A stretch of 64,000 nt of DNA from Pseudomonadota bacterium (GTDB lineage Bacteria > Pseudomonadota > Gammaproteobacteria > Steroidobacterales > Steroidobacteraceae): assembly GCA_021851405.1 (NCBI GenBank), contig JAJZDW010000005.1:80325-144324 (forward strand), given 5' to 3'. A program made the position numbers and the translations under genes. Positions 23,933-32,927 of this stretch are shown in pieces. Numbering within the stretch: the stretch's first letter is position 1; every line of letters begins with the position of its first letter. Under the pieces are notes generated by a model that saw only the letters and a list, made by a program, of their open reading frames with translations, had not been told where the DNA came from and searched no databases.

Positions 23933-26900
23933 ATGCAATTGGCAAGATCGTTCACTGTCGCGGCGGCCTGTGCGCTGCTCGCCGCCCCGCTCGCGTACGC
24001 CACACCGGCCGGTCCGCAGCAGGAGAATGCGCACGGGCGCACGCTGCTGCCGATGCCCGTCAGCGCGCGTTTTCACTTCCGCCAAATCGGTCCGGCGCTC
24101 GCCGGCGGCCGTGTGACGGCGGTGGCCGGGGTGCCCGGCAACCCCAAGACGTACTACATCGGCGGTGCCGACGGCGGCGTGTTCCGCACCGATGACGGCG
24201 GCATGACCTGGACGGCGCTCTTCCAGCACCAGGCGGTGGCCTCGATCGGGGCGCTCGCGGTCGATCCGCGCAACTCCGCCGTGATCTGGATCGGTACCGG
24301 TGAATCCAACGTCCGCAACGACATCTCCTACGGCGACGGTGTGTACGTGTCGCACGACAGCGGTGCGCATTGGCGCCACGTCGGCCTCCGCGGCACGCTG
24401 CAGATCTCGAGCATCCTGGTCAACCCGCACCACAGCGGCACGGTGCTGGTCGGGGCCATGGGCAACCCGTGGAAGAACAGCACCGAGCGCGGCGTGTACC
24501 GCACCTCCGACGGCGGCAAGCACTGGCAGCGGGTGCTGTACGTTGGCCCCGAGGTGGGGATCTCCGACATGGCGATGGATCCGCGCAATCCCAACATCGT
24601 GTACGCCGCGACCTACCGGTTTCGGCGCGAGCCCTGGCATTACTCCTCCGGCGGACTGCAGGATGCGATCTACAAATCGGTCGACGGCGGCAGGACCTGG
24701 ACGCCACTGCGCGGGCACGGTCTGCCGAGCGGGGCGGTCGGGCGCATCGGCCTGGCCGTCGCGCCGAGCGATCCGAACGTCGTGTATGCGGTGATCGGCA
24801 GCCACCAGGGGGTGCTGTGGCGCTCAGATGATGCCGGTGCGCACTGGACTCTGGTCAGCAAGGATCAGTCGGTCGATGCGCGGCCGTTCTACTTCTCGCA
24901 CATCGCGGTCGACCCGAAGAATCCCAATCACGTGTTCGCGCTCTCGATGCGGCTGCTCGCCTCAGAGGACGGCGGGCGTACCTGGCAGCGCATTGCGCAC
25001 CGGATCCACGTGGACAACCACGCGATCTGGATCGACCCGAGCGGCAGCGGACGCATCATCGAGGGCAACGACGGCGGCGTGGCGCTCTCGCTCGACAACG
25101 GCAAGCACTGGGCGTTCCTGCACAACATCGCGCTCGAGCAGTACTACCACGTCGCCGCCGCTGGCGGGCTCTTCTATCAGGTCTGCGGCGGTCTGCAGGA
25201 CAACAACTCCTGGTGCGGTCCGAGCGCGAGCAAGAACCCGCTCGGCATCTCCGATCGGGCCTGGGTCGGGTTCAACGGCGATGATGGCATCTACGGCATG
25301 GTGGCCGCCGATGACCCGAACCTGATCTACAACGAAGGGCAGAACGGGTCGTATTTCATTTACAACCGCTCCGAGGAGCAGCTGCACGACATCCAGCCGT
25401 TCCCGCGCGATGACAACGGGCGTGGCGCCGACGGGGCACGCTATCGTTTCGCCTGGGAGGCGGCCTTTGCGGTCTCCCCGGACAATCCGAAGGTGCTCTA
25501 CGCCGGTGGCAATGTGGTCTTTCGCAGCGCCAATCGCGGTCGTACCTGGCAGGTGATCAGTCCCGACCTGACGCGCAACGACCGCGCCAAGCAGGGGCCA
25601 TCGGGCGGGCCGGTCATTCAGGACAACTCGGGGGCGGAGTACTACGATACGATCCTCACCATCGTTCCGGCCCCGTCGAACCCCCAGGTGATCTGGGTCG
25701 GTACCGACGACGGGCTGGTGCAGGTGACCCGGGATGGGGGCAAGCACTGGCAGAACGTGACGGACCACATCGCGCACCTGCCGGCGTGGGGCCGTGTCGA
25801 GTCGATCGACGTCTCGGCGACGAATCCGGGCCGTGCGCTGATCGCCGTCGACCGGCACTTCAGCGGCGACTTCCGGCCGTATCTGTACAGCACTCGCGAT
25901 TACGGTGCGCACTGGCGCTCGATCAGCGGGAATCTTCCGGCGCACGTCTATGCGCACGTCGTGCTCCGCGATCCGCACGATCCGAACCTGTACTACGCCG
26001 GCCTGGAAAACGGTCTGTATGTGTCGTGGAACGCCGGACGTCGGTGGTACAAGTTCGGCCTCGGCTTGCCGGATGCGGCGGTGTACGACCTGGCGTTGCA
26101 GAATCGCACCGATTCTCTGGTGGTCGCGACCCACGGCCGCGGCGCCTGGATTCTCGATGACCTGACGCCGTTCCAGCAGTGGAATGCGCACGTGGCCCAT
26201 GCGGCCCTGACGCTGTTCAAGCCCATGGACGCGGTGCGGTACTGGCCGTTCTCCACGACCGAGTGGATGGGCGACAGCGCCTATTACGGACAGAACCCGC
26301 ACTACGGCGCGGCATTCAGCTACTACCTCGCCCACTCGGAGCATCAGCCCGGGGAGCTCGTCATTCGCAATGCGAGCGGCCAGGTCGTACGCACCTACCG
26401 GGGGTTGCACAAGGGCAAGGCGGTGGCGATGACGCCGGCGCTCGGCGCGCCGAGCGGTGAACATGGCCAGGTGCCGTGGGTGCCGGGGCAGGCCGGTCTG
26501 CATCGCATCTACTGGAATCTGCACGCGCAGGGTCCGGTGCGCTGGCGATCGGCCCCGAAGTTCAACCGCGGGCCGCACAACGGCGCACTGCTGCCGCCTG
26601 GGACGTACAGCGCGACGGTGAAATTTGGCGACACGAGCGCCTCTGAGACGTTCACCGTGGTCAACGATCCGGCCTCGCACGGCACTCTGAGCGGTATGAC
26701 CGAGCGGTACGAGGTGACCGAGTCGGTGCTGCATCAGATCTCGCAGGTCGACGTGGCACTGAACCATCTCGATGGGCTCGCCGCACAGCTGAAGAGTCTC
26801 AAGGCGGCCGTGCGCGGTCTGCCCGAACAGCGCGAGGCCGATGCGGCCATCGCGACGCTCGAGCGGGCCCGCCACGCGGCACTGATGCACCTGACCAGCA

Positions 26901-27160
26901 ACGCCGGCTCTTCGGAGTCGACGCTGTGGGTGCCGGACGGGATCCACGAGAAACTGCTCTCGCTCGAGGGACTGCTCTGGGGCTCCGATGTACCGGTGGA
27001 CGCCGCGACGTTGCGTGAGAAGGCACACTTCGACGCCCAATACCGCAGCGCGCTCGCGGCGTACGATCAGTTCCTCAGCACCTCGGTCGCGGCCTTCAAT
27101 CAGTCCATGACCGGGTATGGTCTCTCCGGAGTGGTCGGCGGCCAGCCGCTCGCGCCCTGA
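23933..27160 (+). CDS. Large secreted BNR/VPS10-like beta-propeller protein
   Basis: A 1075-residue protein starting at ATG 23933; the open frame extends upstream, but the signal peptide (SFTVAAACALLAAPLAYA) fixes the start. Residues ~40-750 contain at least ten BNR/Asp-box repeats of the form S/T-x-D-x-G-x-x-W (TDDGGMTW, SHDSGAHW, TSDGGKHW, SVDGGRTW, SDDAGAHW, SEDGGRTW and others), indicating one or two sortilin-like beta-propellers. A C-terminal ~300-residue region has Ig-like and helical parts. Such proteins are annotated as WD40/YVTN/BNR-repeat or glycosyl-hydrolase-like. No catalytic acid pair of a sialidase is identifiable. It is periplasmic or exported and is followed by two secreted M61 peptidases, suggesting extracellular protein or peptide use. 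Confidence 0.8.
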   Translation: MQLARSFTVAAACALLAAPLAYATPAGPQQENAHGRTLLPMPVSARFHFRQIGPALAGGRVTAVAGVPGNPKTYYIGGADGGVFRTDDGGMTWTALFQHQAVASIGALAVDPRNSAVIWIGTGESNVRNDISYGDGVYVSHDSGAHWRHVGLRGTLQISSILVNPHHSGTVLVGAMGNPWKNSTERGVYRTSDGGKHWQRVLYVGPEVGISDMAMDPRNPNIVYAATYRFRREPWHYSSGGLQDAIYKSVDGGRTWTPLRGHGLPSGAVGRIGLAVAPSDPNVVYAVIGSHQGVLWRSDDAGAHWTLVSKDQSVDARPFYFSHIAVDPKNPNHVFALSMRLLASEDGGRTWQRIAHRIHVDNHAIWIDPSGSGRIIEGNDGGVALSLDNGKHWAFLHNIALEQYYHVAAAGGLFYQVCGGLQDNNSWCGPSASKNPLGISDRAWVGFNGDDGIYGMVAADDPNLIYNEGQNGSYFIYNRSEEQLHDIQPFPRDDNGRGADGARYRFAWEAAFAVSPDNPKVLYAGGNVVFRSANRGRTWQVISPDLTRNDRAKQGPSGGPVIQDNSGAEYYDTILTIVPAPSNPQVIWVGTDDGLVQVTRDGGKHWQNVTDHIAHLPAWGRVESIDVSATNPGRALIAVDRHFSGDFRPYLYSTRDYGAHWRSISGNLPAHVYAHVVLRDPHDPNLYYAGLENGLYVSWNAGRRWYKFGLGLPDAAVYDLALQNRTDSLVVATHGRGAWILDDLTPFQQWNAHVAHAALTLFKPMDAVRYWPFSTTEWMGDSAYYGQNPHYGAAFSYYLAHSEHQPGELVIRNASGQVVRTYRGLHKGKAVAMTPALGAPSGEHGQVPWVPGQAGLHRIYWNLHAQGPVRWRSAPKFNRGPHNGALLPPGTYSATVKFGDTSASETFTVVNDPASHGTLSGMTERYEVTESVLHQISQVDVALNHLDGLAAQLKSLKAAVRGLPEQREADAAIATLERARHAALMHLTSNAGSSESTLWVPDGIHEKLLSLEGLLWGSDVPVDAATLREKAHFDAQYRSALAAYDQFLSTSVAAFNQSMTGYGLSGVVGGQPLAP

Positions 27161-27176
27161 GCGCAGCGGCCTGAGC

Positions 27177-27225
27177 GCACCGCGCAGCGGCGGTGCCCGA
27201 GAGGGCGCCCGCCGCTGCGCGGTGC
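27177..27225 (+). terminator. 17-bp perfect inverted repeat after the BNR gene
   Basis: GCACCGCGCAGCGGCGG (27177-27193) is repeated in perfect inverted form at 27209-27225, with the 15-base loop itself able to form GCCC/GGGC pairs. It begins 16 bp after the BNR gene stop. No T-run follows, so it may act as a Rho-assisted terminator or an mRNA-stabilising 3' end. Confidence 0.55.
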
Positions 27226-27663
27226 ACGGTGCGCAGATCCCCGGTGGCCTCGCGCCTGGCCCCGTCCGCGGCCTGCGCGCGGCGGGGTGTGCCGGGAGTC
27301 TCGCCGAGGAGGGTCGCTCGGGCGCTCAGTCGGGCGCCGCAGTCGACTCCGGTGGTGAAGCGGTGGCCGCACGGGCCGGCTCCGTCCGGGCCTGGAGGCT
27401 CGCCCCAGGATGTCCGCGAGCGCAAGCGCGGCGGGCACCTCTCTCGGCGGCGCGCAGCGGGGCTGATCAGGATGTCGAGCATCCCGAGCAGGCCGTCGGG
27501 CGGGGCGCGCCTGCCCCCGCGCTTCGTCCCGTCGCGTGCACCGTTCATCGCAATACCCGCCGGGTCACGCACGCCCGCGTTCGGTTGCGGTGGCATAGTG
27601 GCCGCTTTGGATGCCGGCAGATCGCAGAAGTCGGCCCAACCATGATTGATGGAGGGGTATTCC
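27226..27663. other. Intergenic region upstream of the first M61 gene
   Basis: About 440 bp with no recognisable gene. Open frames on both strands give Arg/Pro/Ala-rich translations without motifs or ribosome-binding sites. The last ~20 bp hold the strong GGAGGGG ribosome-binding site of the M61 gene, whose promoter presumably lies in the preceding 150 bp. Confidence 0.45.
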
Positions 27664-29583
27664 GTGAAGCAATTCCTGATGCGCTCCGCGTGGGCGGTGA
27701 CGGCGCTTGGACTGTGCGCAACTGCAGCAGCGCGGGGTCTGATCCCCGAGCCCAACGCCCATGCGGTTCCGTACGCCACTCAAGCCAATCCTGAGACGCT
27801 GCTGTTGGATGCAAGCACCGCGGGGCGGGGCTTTGCGACCTCCACCATGCGAATCCCGGTCGAGCCCGGTCCGTTCACGTTCGTGTATCCGAAGTGGATT
27901 CCGGGCTACCACTCCCCGCACGGCCCTCTGGTGGACGTCTCGCAGATCAAGGTGAGCGCGAACGGCAAGCCGCTCACCTGGCGCCGCGACAAGGTCGACA
28001 TGTACGCCTTTCACGTCACGGTGCCCGAAGGTGTGCACACGCTCGACGTGCAATTCACGGTGCTGCTGAACAGCGCCGGCAGTCTGCGCGCCTCGCCCAA
28101 CGTCGCGGTGCTGACCTGGACGCGGGTGCTCTTCTATCAGAACGACGTCAATTACCACAACTACTACGTCAAGGCGAGCGTGATCCTGCCGAAGGGCTGG
28201 GGCTACAGCACCGCGCTCACCACCGCGAGCCGGGTCGGTGAGCGGGTGAATTTCAAGGAGGAGCCGCTCGCCTATCTCGGTGACTCGCCGCTCGATATCG
28301 GTCGGTATTACAAGAAGGTGCTGCTGTGGCACCACGACCACGCGCACATGTGGCTCGACATGTTTGCCGATGCGCCGCAGGACCTCGACGTTCCGGCGAA
28401 GCTCCTCGATGCGTACAAGAACGTGGCGCCCGAGGCGCTAGCGCTCTACGGTTCGCGGCACTGGTACAACTACCACGCGCTGCTCGCGCTCTCGAATCAC
28501 ATCACCTTCGAGGGCGTGGAACATCACCAGTCGAGCGACAATCGGGCGTCGGCGGACTTCATGACCAATCCGAAGATGCAGCTGCTCGCCGGGGACCTGG
28601 TGACGCACGAGTTCTCGCATTCGTGGAACGGCAAGTACCGCCGGCCGTGGGATCTGACCACCGACAACTATCAGATCCCGCAGCGCACCGATCTGCTCTG
28701 GGTGTACGAGGGGATGAACCAGTATCTGGGCGATCTGCTCTCGTTCCGCGCCGGGATCCGCAAGCCGAGCGAGTACCCGCAGTACCTGGCGTCGATCTAT
28801 TCCTCGATGGCGAACGAGCCGGGGCGCAAGACCGAGCCGTTGATCGACCTGACCACCGGGGCGCCGTATTTCTACTACGACTCGAACGGTCAGTACCCCT
28901 CGATCCGGCGCACGGCCGGGGACTTCTACACCGAGGGTGAGTTGCTGTGGCTGGATGTCGATACGATCATCCGCACCCAGACGCACGGCAAGAAGTCGCT
29001 CGATACGTTCCTGCACCTGTATTCGCAGCCTAAGTTCACCGGCCCGATCACCAAGACCTACACCCGGGCGGACATCGAGAAGCTGCTGAACGAAGTGGTG
29101 CCGTACGACTGGCACGCGTTCTTCCAGCGGCACGTCTACGACGTGGCGCGGCTGCCGCCGACCGGGGAGCTGAAGCGCGCGGGCTGGAAGCTGGTGTACA
29201 CGGCGAAGTCCAATCCGTTCATCGCGGCGCGTGAGCAGATGTTCGGCATGAACTATCAGTGGTTGAGCTACGGGTTCAATGTCGGCAAGAACGGCGCGCT
29301 GCTCGATGTGCGCGAGGGCTCACCGGCCTGGCAGGCCGGCATGGCCCCGGGGATGAAGCTCGAGTCGGTGGATGGGCAGCGCTACAGCCCGGCCGTGCTG
29401 AAGTACGTGATGGGGCAGGCCGAGCATGACCACCAGCCGACGAGCTTCATCGTGGCGAAGGACGGCTGGTTCCACACCCTCGAGGTGAGTTACTTCGGTG
29501 GTCCACGCTACCCGCACCTGGTGCGCATCCCGGGCACGGCGAATCTGCTGGCGAAGATCATGGCGCCGCACGCCAAGCACTGA
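27664..29583 (+). CDS. Secreted M61-family (glycyl aminopeptidase-like) metallopeptidase, copy 1
   Basis: The preferred start is GTG 27664, because GGAGGGG lies six bases upstream; the product is 639 residues. A signal peptide ends in ALGLCATAAA-RG. An N-terminal beta-sandwich precedes the zinc site VTHEFSHSW (HExxH, about residue 316), with the downstream Glu ligand in WVYEGMNQYLG. A PDZ-like domain (about residues 535-610, GFNVGKNGALLDVREGSPAWQAGMAPGMKLESVDG) closes the protein. M61 enzymes release N-terminal Gly/Ala from peptides. The 3' half is identical to the tandem copy at 29886, and both carry the same terminator. Confidence 0.9.
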   Translation: MKQFLMRSAWAVTALGLCATAAARGLIPEPNAHAVPYATQANPETLLLDASTAGRGFATSTMRIPVEPGPFTFVYPKWIPGYHSPHGPLVDVSQIKVSANGKPLTWRRDKVDMYAFHVTVPEGVHTLDVQFTVLLNSAGSLRASPNVAVLTWTRVLFYQNDVNYHNYYVKASVILPKGWGYSTALTTASRVGERVNFKEEPLAYLGDSPLDIGRYYKKVLLWHHDHAHMWLDMFADAPQDLDVPAKLLDAYKNVAPEALALYGSRHWYNYHALLALSNHITFEGVEHHQSSDNRASADFMTNPKMQLLAGDLVTHEFSHSWNGKYRRPWDLTTDNYQIPQRTDLLWVYEGMNQYLGDLLSFRAGIRKPSEYPQYLASIYSSMANEPGRKTEPLIDLTTGAPYFYYDSNGQYPSIRRTAGDFYTEGELLWLDVDTIIRTQTHGKKSLDTFLHLYSQPKFTGPITKTYTRADIEKLLNEVVPYDWHAFFQRHVYDVARLPPTGELKRAGWKLVYTAKSNPFIAAREQMFGMNYQWLSYGFNVGKNGALLDVREGSPAWQAGMAPGMKLESVDGQRYSPAVLKYVMGQAEHDHQPTSFIVAKDGWFHTLEVSYFGGPRYPHLVRIPGTANLLAKIMAPHAKH

Positions 29584-29629
29584 GCGGCGCATCGTGACTG
29601 ACGGGGCCCGGACCGCAAGGTCCGGGCCC
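28666..29629 (+). repeat. 964-bp identical segment, copy 1
   Basis: Line-by-line comparison by eye finds this segment identical to 30885-31848 (offset 2219 bp). It spans the codons after the HExxH motif through the stop and into the terminator hairpin. Outside these borders the two genes differ at many positions. Confidence 0.88.
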
Positions 29630-29630
29630 C
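29603..29630 (+). terminator. Terminator of M61 copy 1
   Basis: GGGGCCCGGACC, a GCAA loop and GGTCCGGGCCCC give a perfect 12-bp stem with a stable tetraloop, 19 bp after the stop codon. The following GTTGCTT is only weakly T-rich. Confidence 0.75.
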
Positions 29631-29793
29631 GTTGCTTCGGAGCACGGCCGTGGCGATGTCCCGATCGCGCACGGCGCGGGAAAAACTCCTGGGCGCACGG
29701 TCCGCCGGGGACTGACGGCGCGGTCCGTTCGCGGCACGACGTCCGTCGTGGTGAGGATCCCGGCCGTTCCCTGTTGGCACGGTGCTGCGGTAC

Positions 29794-29827
29794 GCCGGTG
29801 GCGCGCCCCGGGCATCCGAAGTAAGCT
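29794..29827 (+). promoter_or_regulatory. 34-bp conserved upstream element, copy A
   Basis: This element matches 32851-32884 at 31 of 34 positions, with an invariant 3' half reading GGCATCCGAAGTAAGCT. It ends 58 bp before the start of M61 copy 2. Both copies lie shortly upstream of a gene in the same orientation, so a shared promoter or regulator site is likely. It does not match a standard sigma-70 pattern. Confidence 0.5.
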
Positions 29828-29885
29828 TCCAAAATCCTCCGCCGGACGGTATCGGCGGTGCGCAAACAATGAAACGAGGGTCACC

Positions 29886-31802
29886 GTGAAGTCCAAGTCC
29901 ATTTACTCGATGCTGGCGATCGCCTCGCTCGGAGTGTGTGCGGCATCCAACGCTGCCGGCCTGATTCCAGAGCCGAACGCCAACGCCGTGCCGCTCGCCA
30001 CGCAGTCCAATCCCGAGACACTCGTGTTGGATGCCAGCACGGCTGCGCGTGGTTTCATGACCTCGACGATGAGCATTCCGGTCGAGCCCGGTCCGTTCAC
30101 GTTCGTGTATCCGAAGTGGATTCCCGGCGAGCACGGCCCGACCGGTCCGCTGGCGGACATCTCGCAGCTGAAGGTGAGCGCGGATGGCAAGCCGCTCGCC
30201 TGGCGTCGCGACAAGGTCGACATGTACGCCTTTCACGTCACAGTGCCCGAAGGCGTGCACACGCTGAACGTGCAATTCACCGTACTGATGAACTCGCCCG
30301 ACGTGATGTCCACCCCCAATGTGGGAGTGGTGAACTGGAACCGGGTGCTGTTCTATCAGAACAACATCAATTACCACCATTACTACGTCAAGGCGAGCAT
30401 CATCCTGCCGCAGGGCTGGGGTTACGGCACTGCGCTCACCCAGGAGAGCCGGGTGGGACAGCGGGTGAACTTCAAGGAGGAGCCGCTGACCTACGTGGTC
30501 GATTCCCCGCTCGACATGGGCCGCTACTACAAGCAGGTCCTGCTGTGGCACAAGGGTAATGCGCACCAGTGGCTCGACATGTTTGCCGATGCGCCGCAGG
30601 ACCTCGACGTTCCGGCGAAGCTCCTCGATGCGTACAAGAACATGACGCCCGAGGCGCTTGCGCTCTACGGCTCGCGGCACTGGTACAACTATCATTCGCT
30701 GCTCGCACTGTCGAACAAGATCGGCTTCCAGGGCATCGAGCACCATCAGTCGAGCGATGACCGGGCGCCGGCGGATTTCATGACCAACCCGAAATGGCAG
30801 CTGACCGCCGGTGATCTGCTCACGCACGAGTTTTCGCATTCGTGGAACGGCAAGTACCGCCGGCCGTGGGATCTGGCCACCGATAACTATCAGATCCCGC
30901 AGCGCACCGATCTGCTCTGGGTGTACGAGGGGATGAACCAGTATCTGGGCGATCTGCTCTCGTTCCGCGCCGGGATCCGCAAGCCGAGCGAGTACCCGCA
31001 GTACCTGGCGTCGATCTATTCCTCGATGGCGAACGAGCCGGGGCGCAAGACCGAGCCGTTGATCGACCTGACCACCGGGGCGCCGTATTTCTACTACGAC
31101 TCGAACGGTCAGTACCCCTCGATCCGGCGCACGGCCGGGGACTTCTACACCGAGGGTGAGTTGCTGTGGCTGGATGTCGATACGATCATCCGCACCCAGA
31201 CGCACGGCAAGAAGTCGCTCGATACGTTCCTGCACCTGTATTCGCAGCCTAAGTTCACCGGCCCGATCACCAAGACCTACACCCGGGCGGACATCGAGAA
31301 GCTGCTGAACGAAGTGGTGCCGTACGACTGGCACGCGTTCTTCCAGCGGCACGTCTACGACGTGGCGCGGCTGCCGCCGACCGGGGAGCTGAAGCGCGCG
31401 GGCTGGAAGCTGGTGTACACGGCGAAGTCCAATCCGTTCATCGCGGCGCGTGAGCAGATGTTCGGCATGAACTATCAGTGGTTGAGCTACGGGTTCAATG
31501 TCGGCAAGAACGGCGCGCTGCTCGATGTGCGCGAGGGCTCACCGGCCTGGCAGGCCGGCATGGCCCCGGGGATGAAGCTCGAGTCGGTGGATGGGCAGCG
31601 CTACAGCCCGGCCGTGCTGAAGTACGTGATGGGGCAGGCCGAGCATGACCACCAGCCGACGAGCTTCATCGTGGCGAAGGACGGCTGGTTCCACACCCTC
31701 GAGGTGAGTTACTTCGGTGGTCCACGCTACCCGCACCTGGTGCGCATCCCGGGCACGGCGAATCTGCTGGCGAAGATCATGGCGCCGCACGCCAAGCACT
31801 GA
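29886..31802 (+). CDS. Secreted M61-family metallopeptidase, copy 2
   Basis: A 638-residue paralogue of the preceding gene, starting at GTG 29886, with a signal peptide (SMLAIASLGVCAASNA-AG). The N-terminal half diverges: for example WIPGEHGPTG replaces WIPGYHSPHG, and several hydrophilic positions around residues 130-160 differ. The catalytic HEFSH, the YEGMNQY Glu and the PDZ-like C-terminus are retained. From position 30885 to the terminator the DNA is identical to copy 1, so the substrate-facing N-terminal domain has diversified while the catalytic 3' part was homogenised. It has its own upstream region with a conserved 34-bp element. Confidence 0.9.
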   Translation: MKSKSIYSMLAIASLGVCAASNAAGLIPEPNANAVPLATQSNPETLVLDASTAARGFMTSTMSIPVEPGPFTFVYPKWIPGEHGPTGPLADISQLKVSADGKPLAWRRDKVDMYAFHVTVPEGVHTLNVQFTVLMNSPDVMSTPNVGVVNWNRVLFYQNNINYHHYYVKASIILPQGWGYGTALTQESRVGQRVNFKEEPLTYVVDSPLDMGRYYKQVLLWHKGNAHQWLDMFADAPQDLDVPAKLLDAYKNMTPEALALYGSRHWYNYHSLLALSNKIGFQGIEHHQSSDDRAPADFMTNPKWQLTAGDLLTHEFSHSWNGKYRRPWDLATDNYQIPQRTDLLWVYEGMNQYLGDLLSFRAGIRKPSEYPQYLASIYSSMANEPGRKTEPLIDLTTGAPYFYYDSNGQYPSIRRTAGDFYTEGELLWLDVDTIIRTQTHGKKSLDTFLHLYSQPKFTGPITKTYTRADIEKLLNEVVPYDWHAFFQRHVYDVARLPPTGELKRAGWKLVYTAKSNPFIAAREQMFGMNYQWLSYGFNVGKNGALLDVREGSPAWQAGMAPGMKLESVDGQRYSPAVLKYVMGQAEHDHQPTSFIVAKDGWFHTLEVSYFGGPRYPHLVRIPGTANLLAKIMAPHAKH

Positions 31803-31848
31803 GCGGCGCATCGTGACTGACGGGGCCCGGACCGCAAGGTCCGGGCCC
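30885..31848 (+). repeat. 964-bp identical segment, copy 2
   Basis: The second copy of the identical stretch at 28666-29629. The first mismatches outside it are 30884 (T versus C) on the left and 31849 (T versus C) on the right. Confidence 0.88.
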
Positions 31849-31849
31849 T
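31822..31849 (+). terminator. Terminator of M61 copy 2
   Basis: The same GGGGCCCGGACC/GCAA hairpin as copy 1, with a final G-T pair, followed by GTTGTTTCT. The T-richer tail makes this a better intrinsic terminator than copy 1. Confidence 0.78.
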
Positions 31850-31967
31850 GTTGTTTCTGATGCGACGGGGAGCGTGCGCGGCGGCGGACGGGGCGCTTGA
31901 GCTTGCCGGCCAGTCGCGCGAGACTGTCGGCTGGGCGCCGCACGGCGCTGCGTGGATTCCTCGTCGC

Positions 31968-32639
31968 ATGCTCCAGGCTCGCATTCACTATTACCTCGAC
32001 CTCATCTTCGTGGTGGTCGCAGCCCTGCTGCCGATCATCAATCCCTTCGGCGGGGCACCGATCTTCCTCGCCATGACCTCGGGGCTGAGCTCCTCGGAGC
32101 GGGCGCGGGCAGCGAAGCTCGTCGCGTTCAACAGCTTCGTGCTGCTCCTGGCCTCGATCCTGGTCGGGGCGTACGTGCTCGATTTCTTCGGGGTCTCGAT
32201 TCCGGCCGTTCAGATCGCCGGCGGCTTCGTGGTGTGCTCGCTCGCCTGGTCGCTGCTGCATGGACCGATCGCTTCGACGGACGGCGCGCCGAGCGGTAGC
32301 GCGACCCGCGACAGCGTCACGCAGGGGGCCTTCTACCCGATCACCATGCCGCTCACCGTCGGGCCCGGTGCGATCTCGGTGGCCGTGACGCTCGGGGCGA
32401 ATCCGCCGCGGGGGCTGCGCGCGCTGCTGCCGACGACGATGGCGCATCTGATCGGCATACTGATCACCTGCGTCATCATTTATCTGTGCTACCGCTACGC
32501 CGAGTCGCTGGTGCGCCGCTTGGGTAAGACGGGCACGAACATCATGATCCGTCTGACTGCGTTCATCGTGCTCGCGATCGGCGCGCAGATCATCTGGAAT
32601 GGGGCGCACACCCTGCTCGCGAGCCTGGTTCTGCACTGA
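31968..32639 (+). CDS. MarC family integral membrane protein
   Basis: A 223-residue protein starting at ATG 31968, with six predicted membrane helices in the MarC/UPF0056 pattern: NPFGGAPIFLAMT near the N-terminus, VAGGFVV-like (IQIAGGFVVCSLAWSLL), and FYPITMPLTVGPGAISVAVTLG in the middle. Despite its name the family has no established role in antibiotic resistance, and its transport substrate is unknown. It follows M61 copy 2 after that gene's terminator, so it is probably expressed independently. Confidence 0.87.
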   Translation: MLQARIHYYLDLIFVVVAALLPIINPFGGAPIFLAMTSGLSSSERARAAKLVAFNSFVLLLASILVGAYVLDFFGVSIPAVQIAGGFVVCSLAWSLLHGPIASTDGAPSGSATRDSVTQGAFYPITMPLTVGPGAISVAVTLGANPPRGLRALLPTTMAHLIGILITCVIIYLCYRYAESLVRRLGKTGTNIMIRLTAFIVLAIGAQIIWNGAHTLLASLVLH

Positions 32640-32679
32640 GCAGACGCTCCGGCGGCCCGAGCCGCTGCCGCGCGCCGAT

Positions 32680-32709
32680 CTGCCGCGGGAGAGGATCCTC
32701 CCGCGGCAG
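32680..32709. terminator. 12-bp perfect hairpin after marC-like gene
   Basis: CTGCCGCGGGAG and CTCCCGCGGCAG form a perfect 12-bp stem around a 6-base loop, 40 bp after the marC-like stop. There is no adjacent T-run on the plus strand. It probably ends or stabilises the marC-like transcript. Confidence 0.5.
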
Positions 32710-32850
32710 CTGCCCCGGCCACACCGTCTTTCGCGCGCGCAAAAAAAAACAACGCCGCCATGATTCGTGCAGAGGGGGCTCTGGCGGGCGGTCGGGGACG
32801 GGCGGAATGGTCCGGCGGGCCGCCGGCGGGGCTTTGACTTGGGTTCCCCG

Positions 32851-32884
32851 GCCGGTGGCGTGCACGGGGCATCCGAAGTAAGCT
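32851..32884 (+). promoter_or_regulatory. 34-bp conserved upstream element, copy B
   Basis: The second copy of the element at 29794-29827 (three mismatches). It ends 43 bp before the yajR-like start. A TTGACT hexamer at 32834 lies 11 bp before it, but no -10 box is found at the usual spacing. Confidence 0.5.
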
Positions 32885-32927
32885 CGCCCGTCTGGATTCC
32901 GGTCATGCTGCGGAGCTTCTCGAACTG

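Noticed and set aside
24962..27040. A 692-codon minus-strand frame inside the BNR propeller gene
   Set aside because: Low-complexity Arg/His/Val translation opposite a convincing repeat protein with a signal peptide.
28666..31848. The 964-bp identical segments as parts of an insertion sequence or transposon
   Set aside because: No transposase, terminal inverted repeats or target duplications; the segments are ordinary coding sequence in the same frame of paralogous genes.
32742..32750. A run of nine A as part of a terminator
   Set aside because: It is 33 bp beyond the hairpin at 32680-32709, on the wrong strand for a plus-strand terminator, and no gene ends there on the minus strand.
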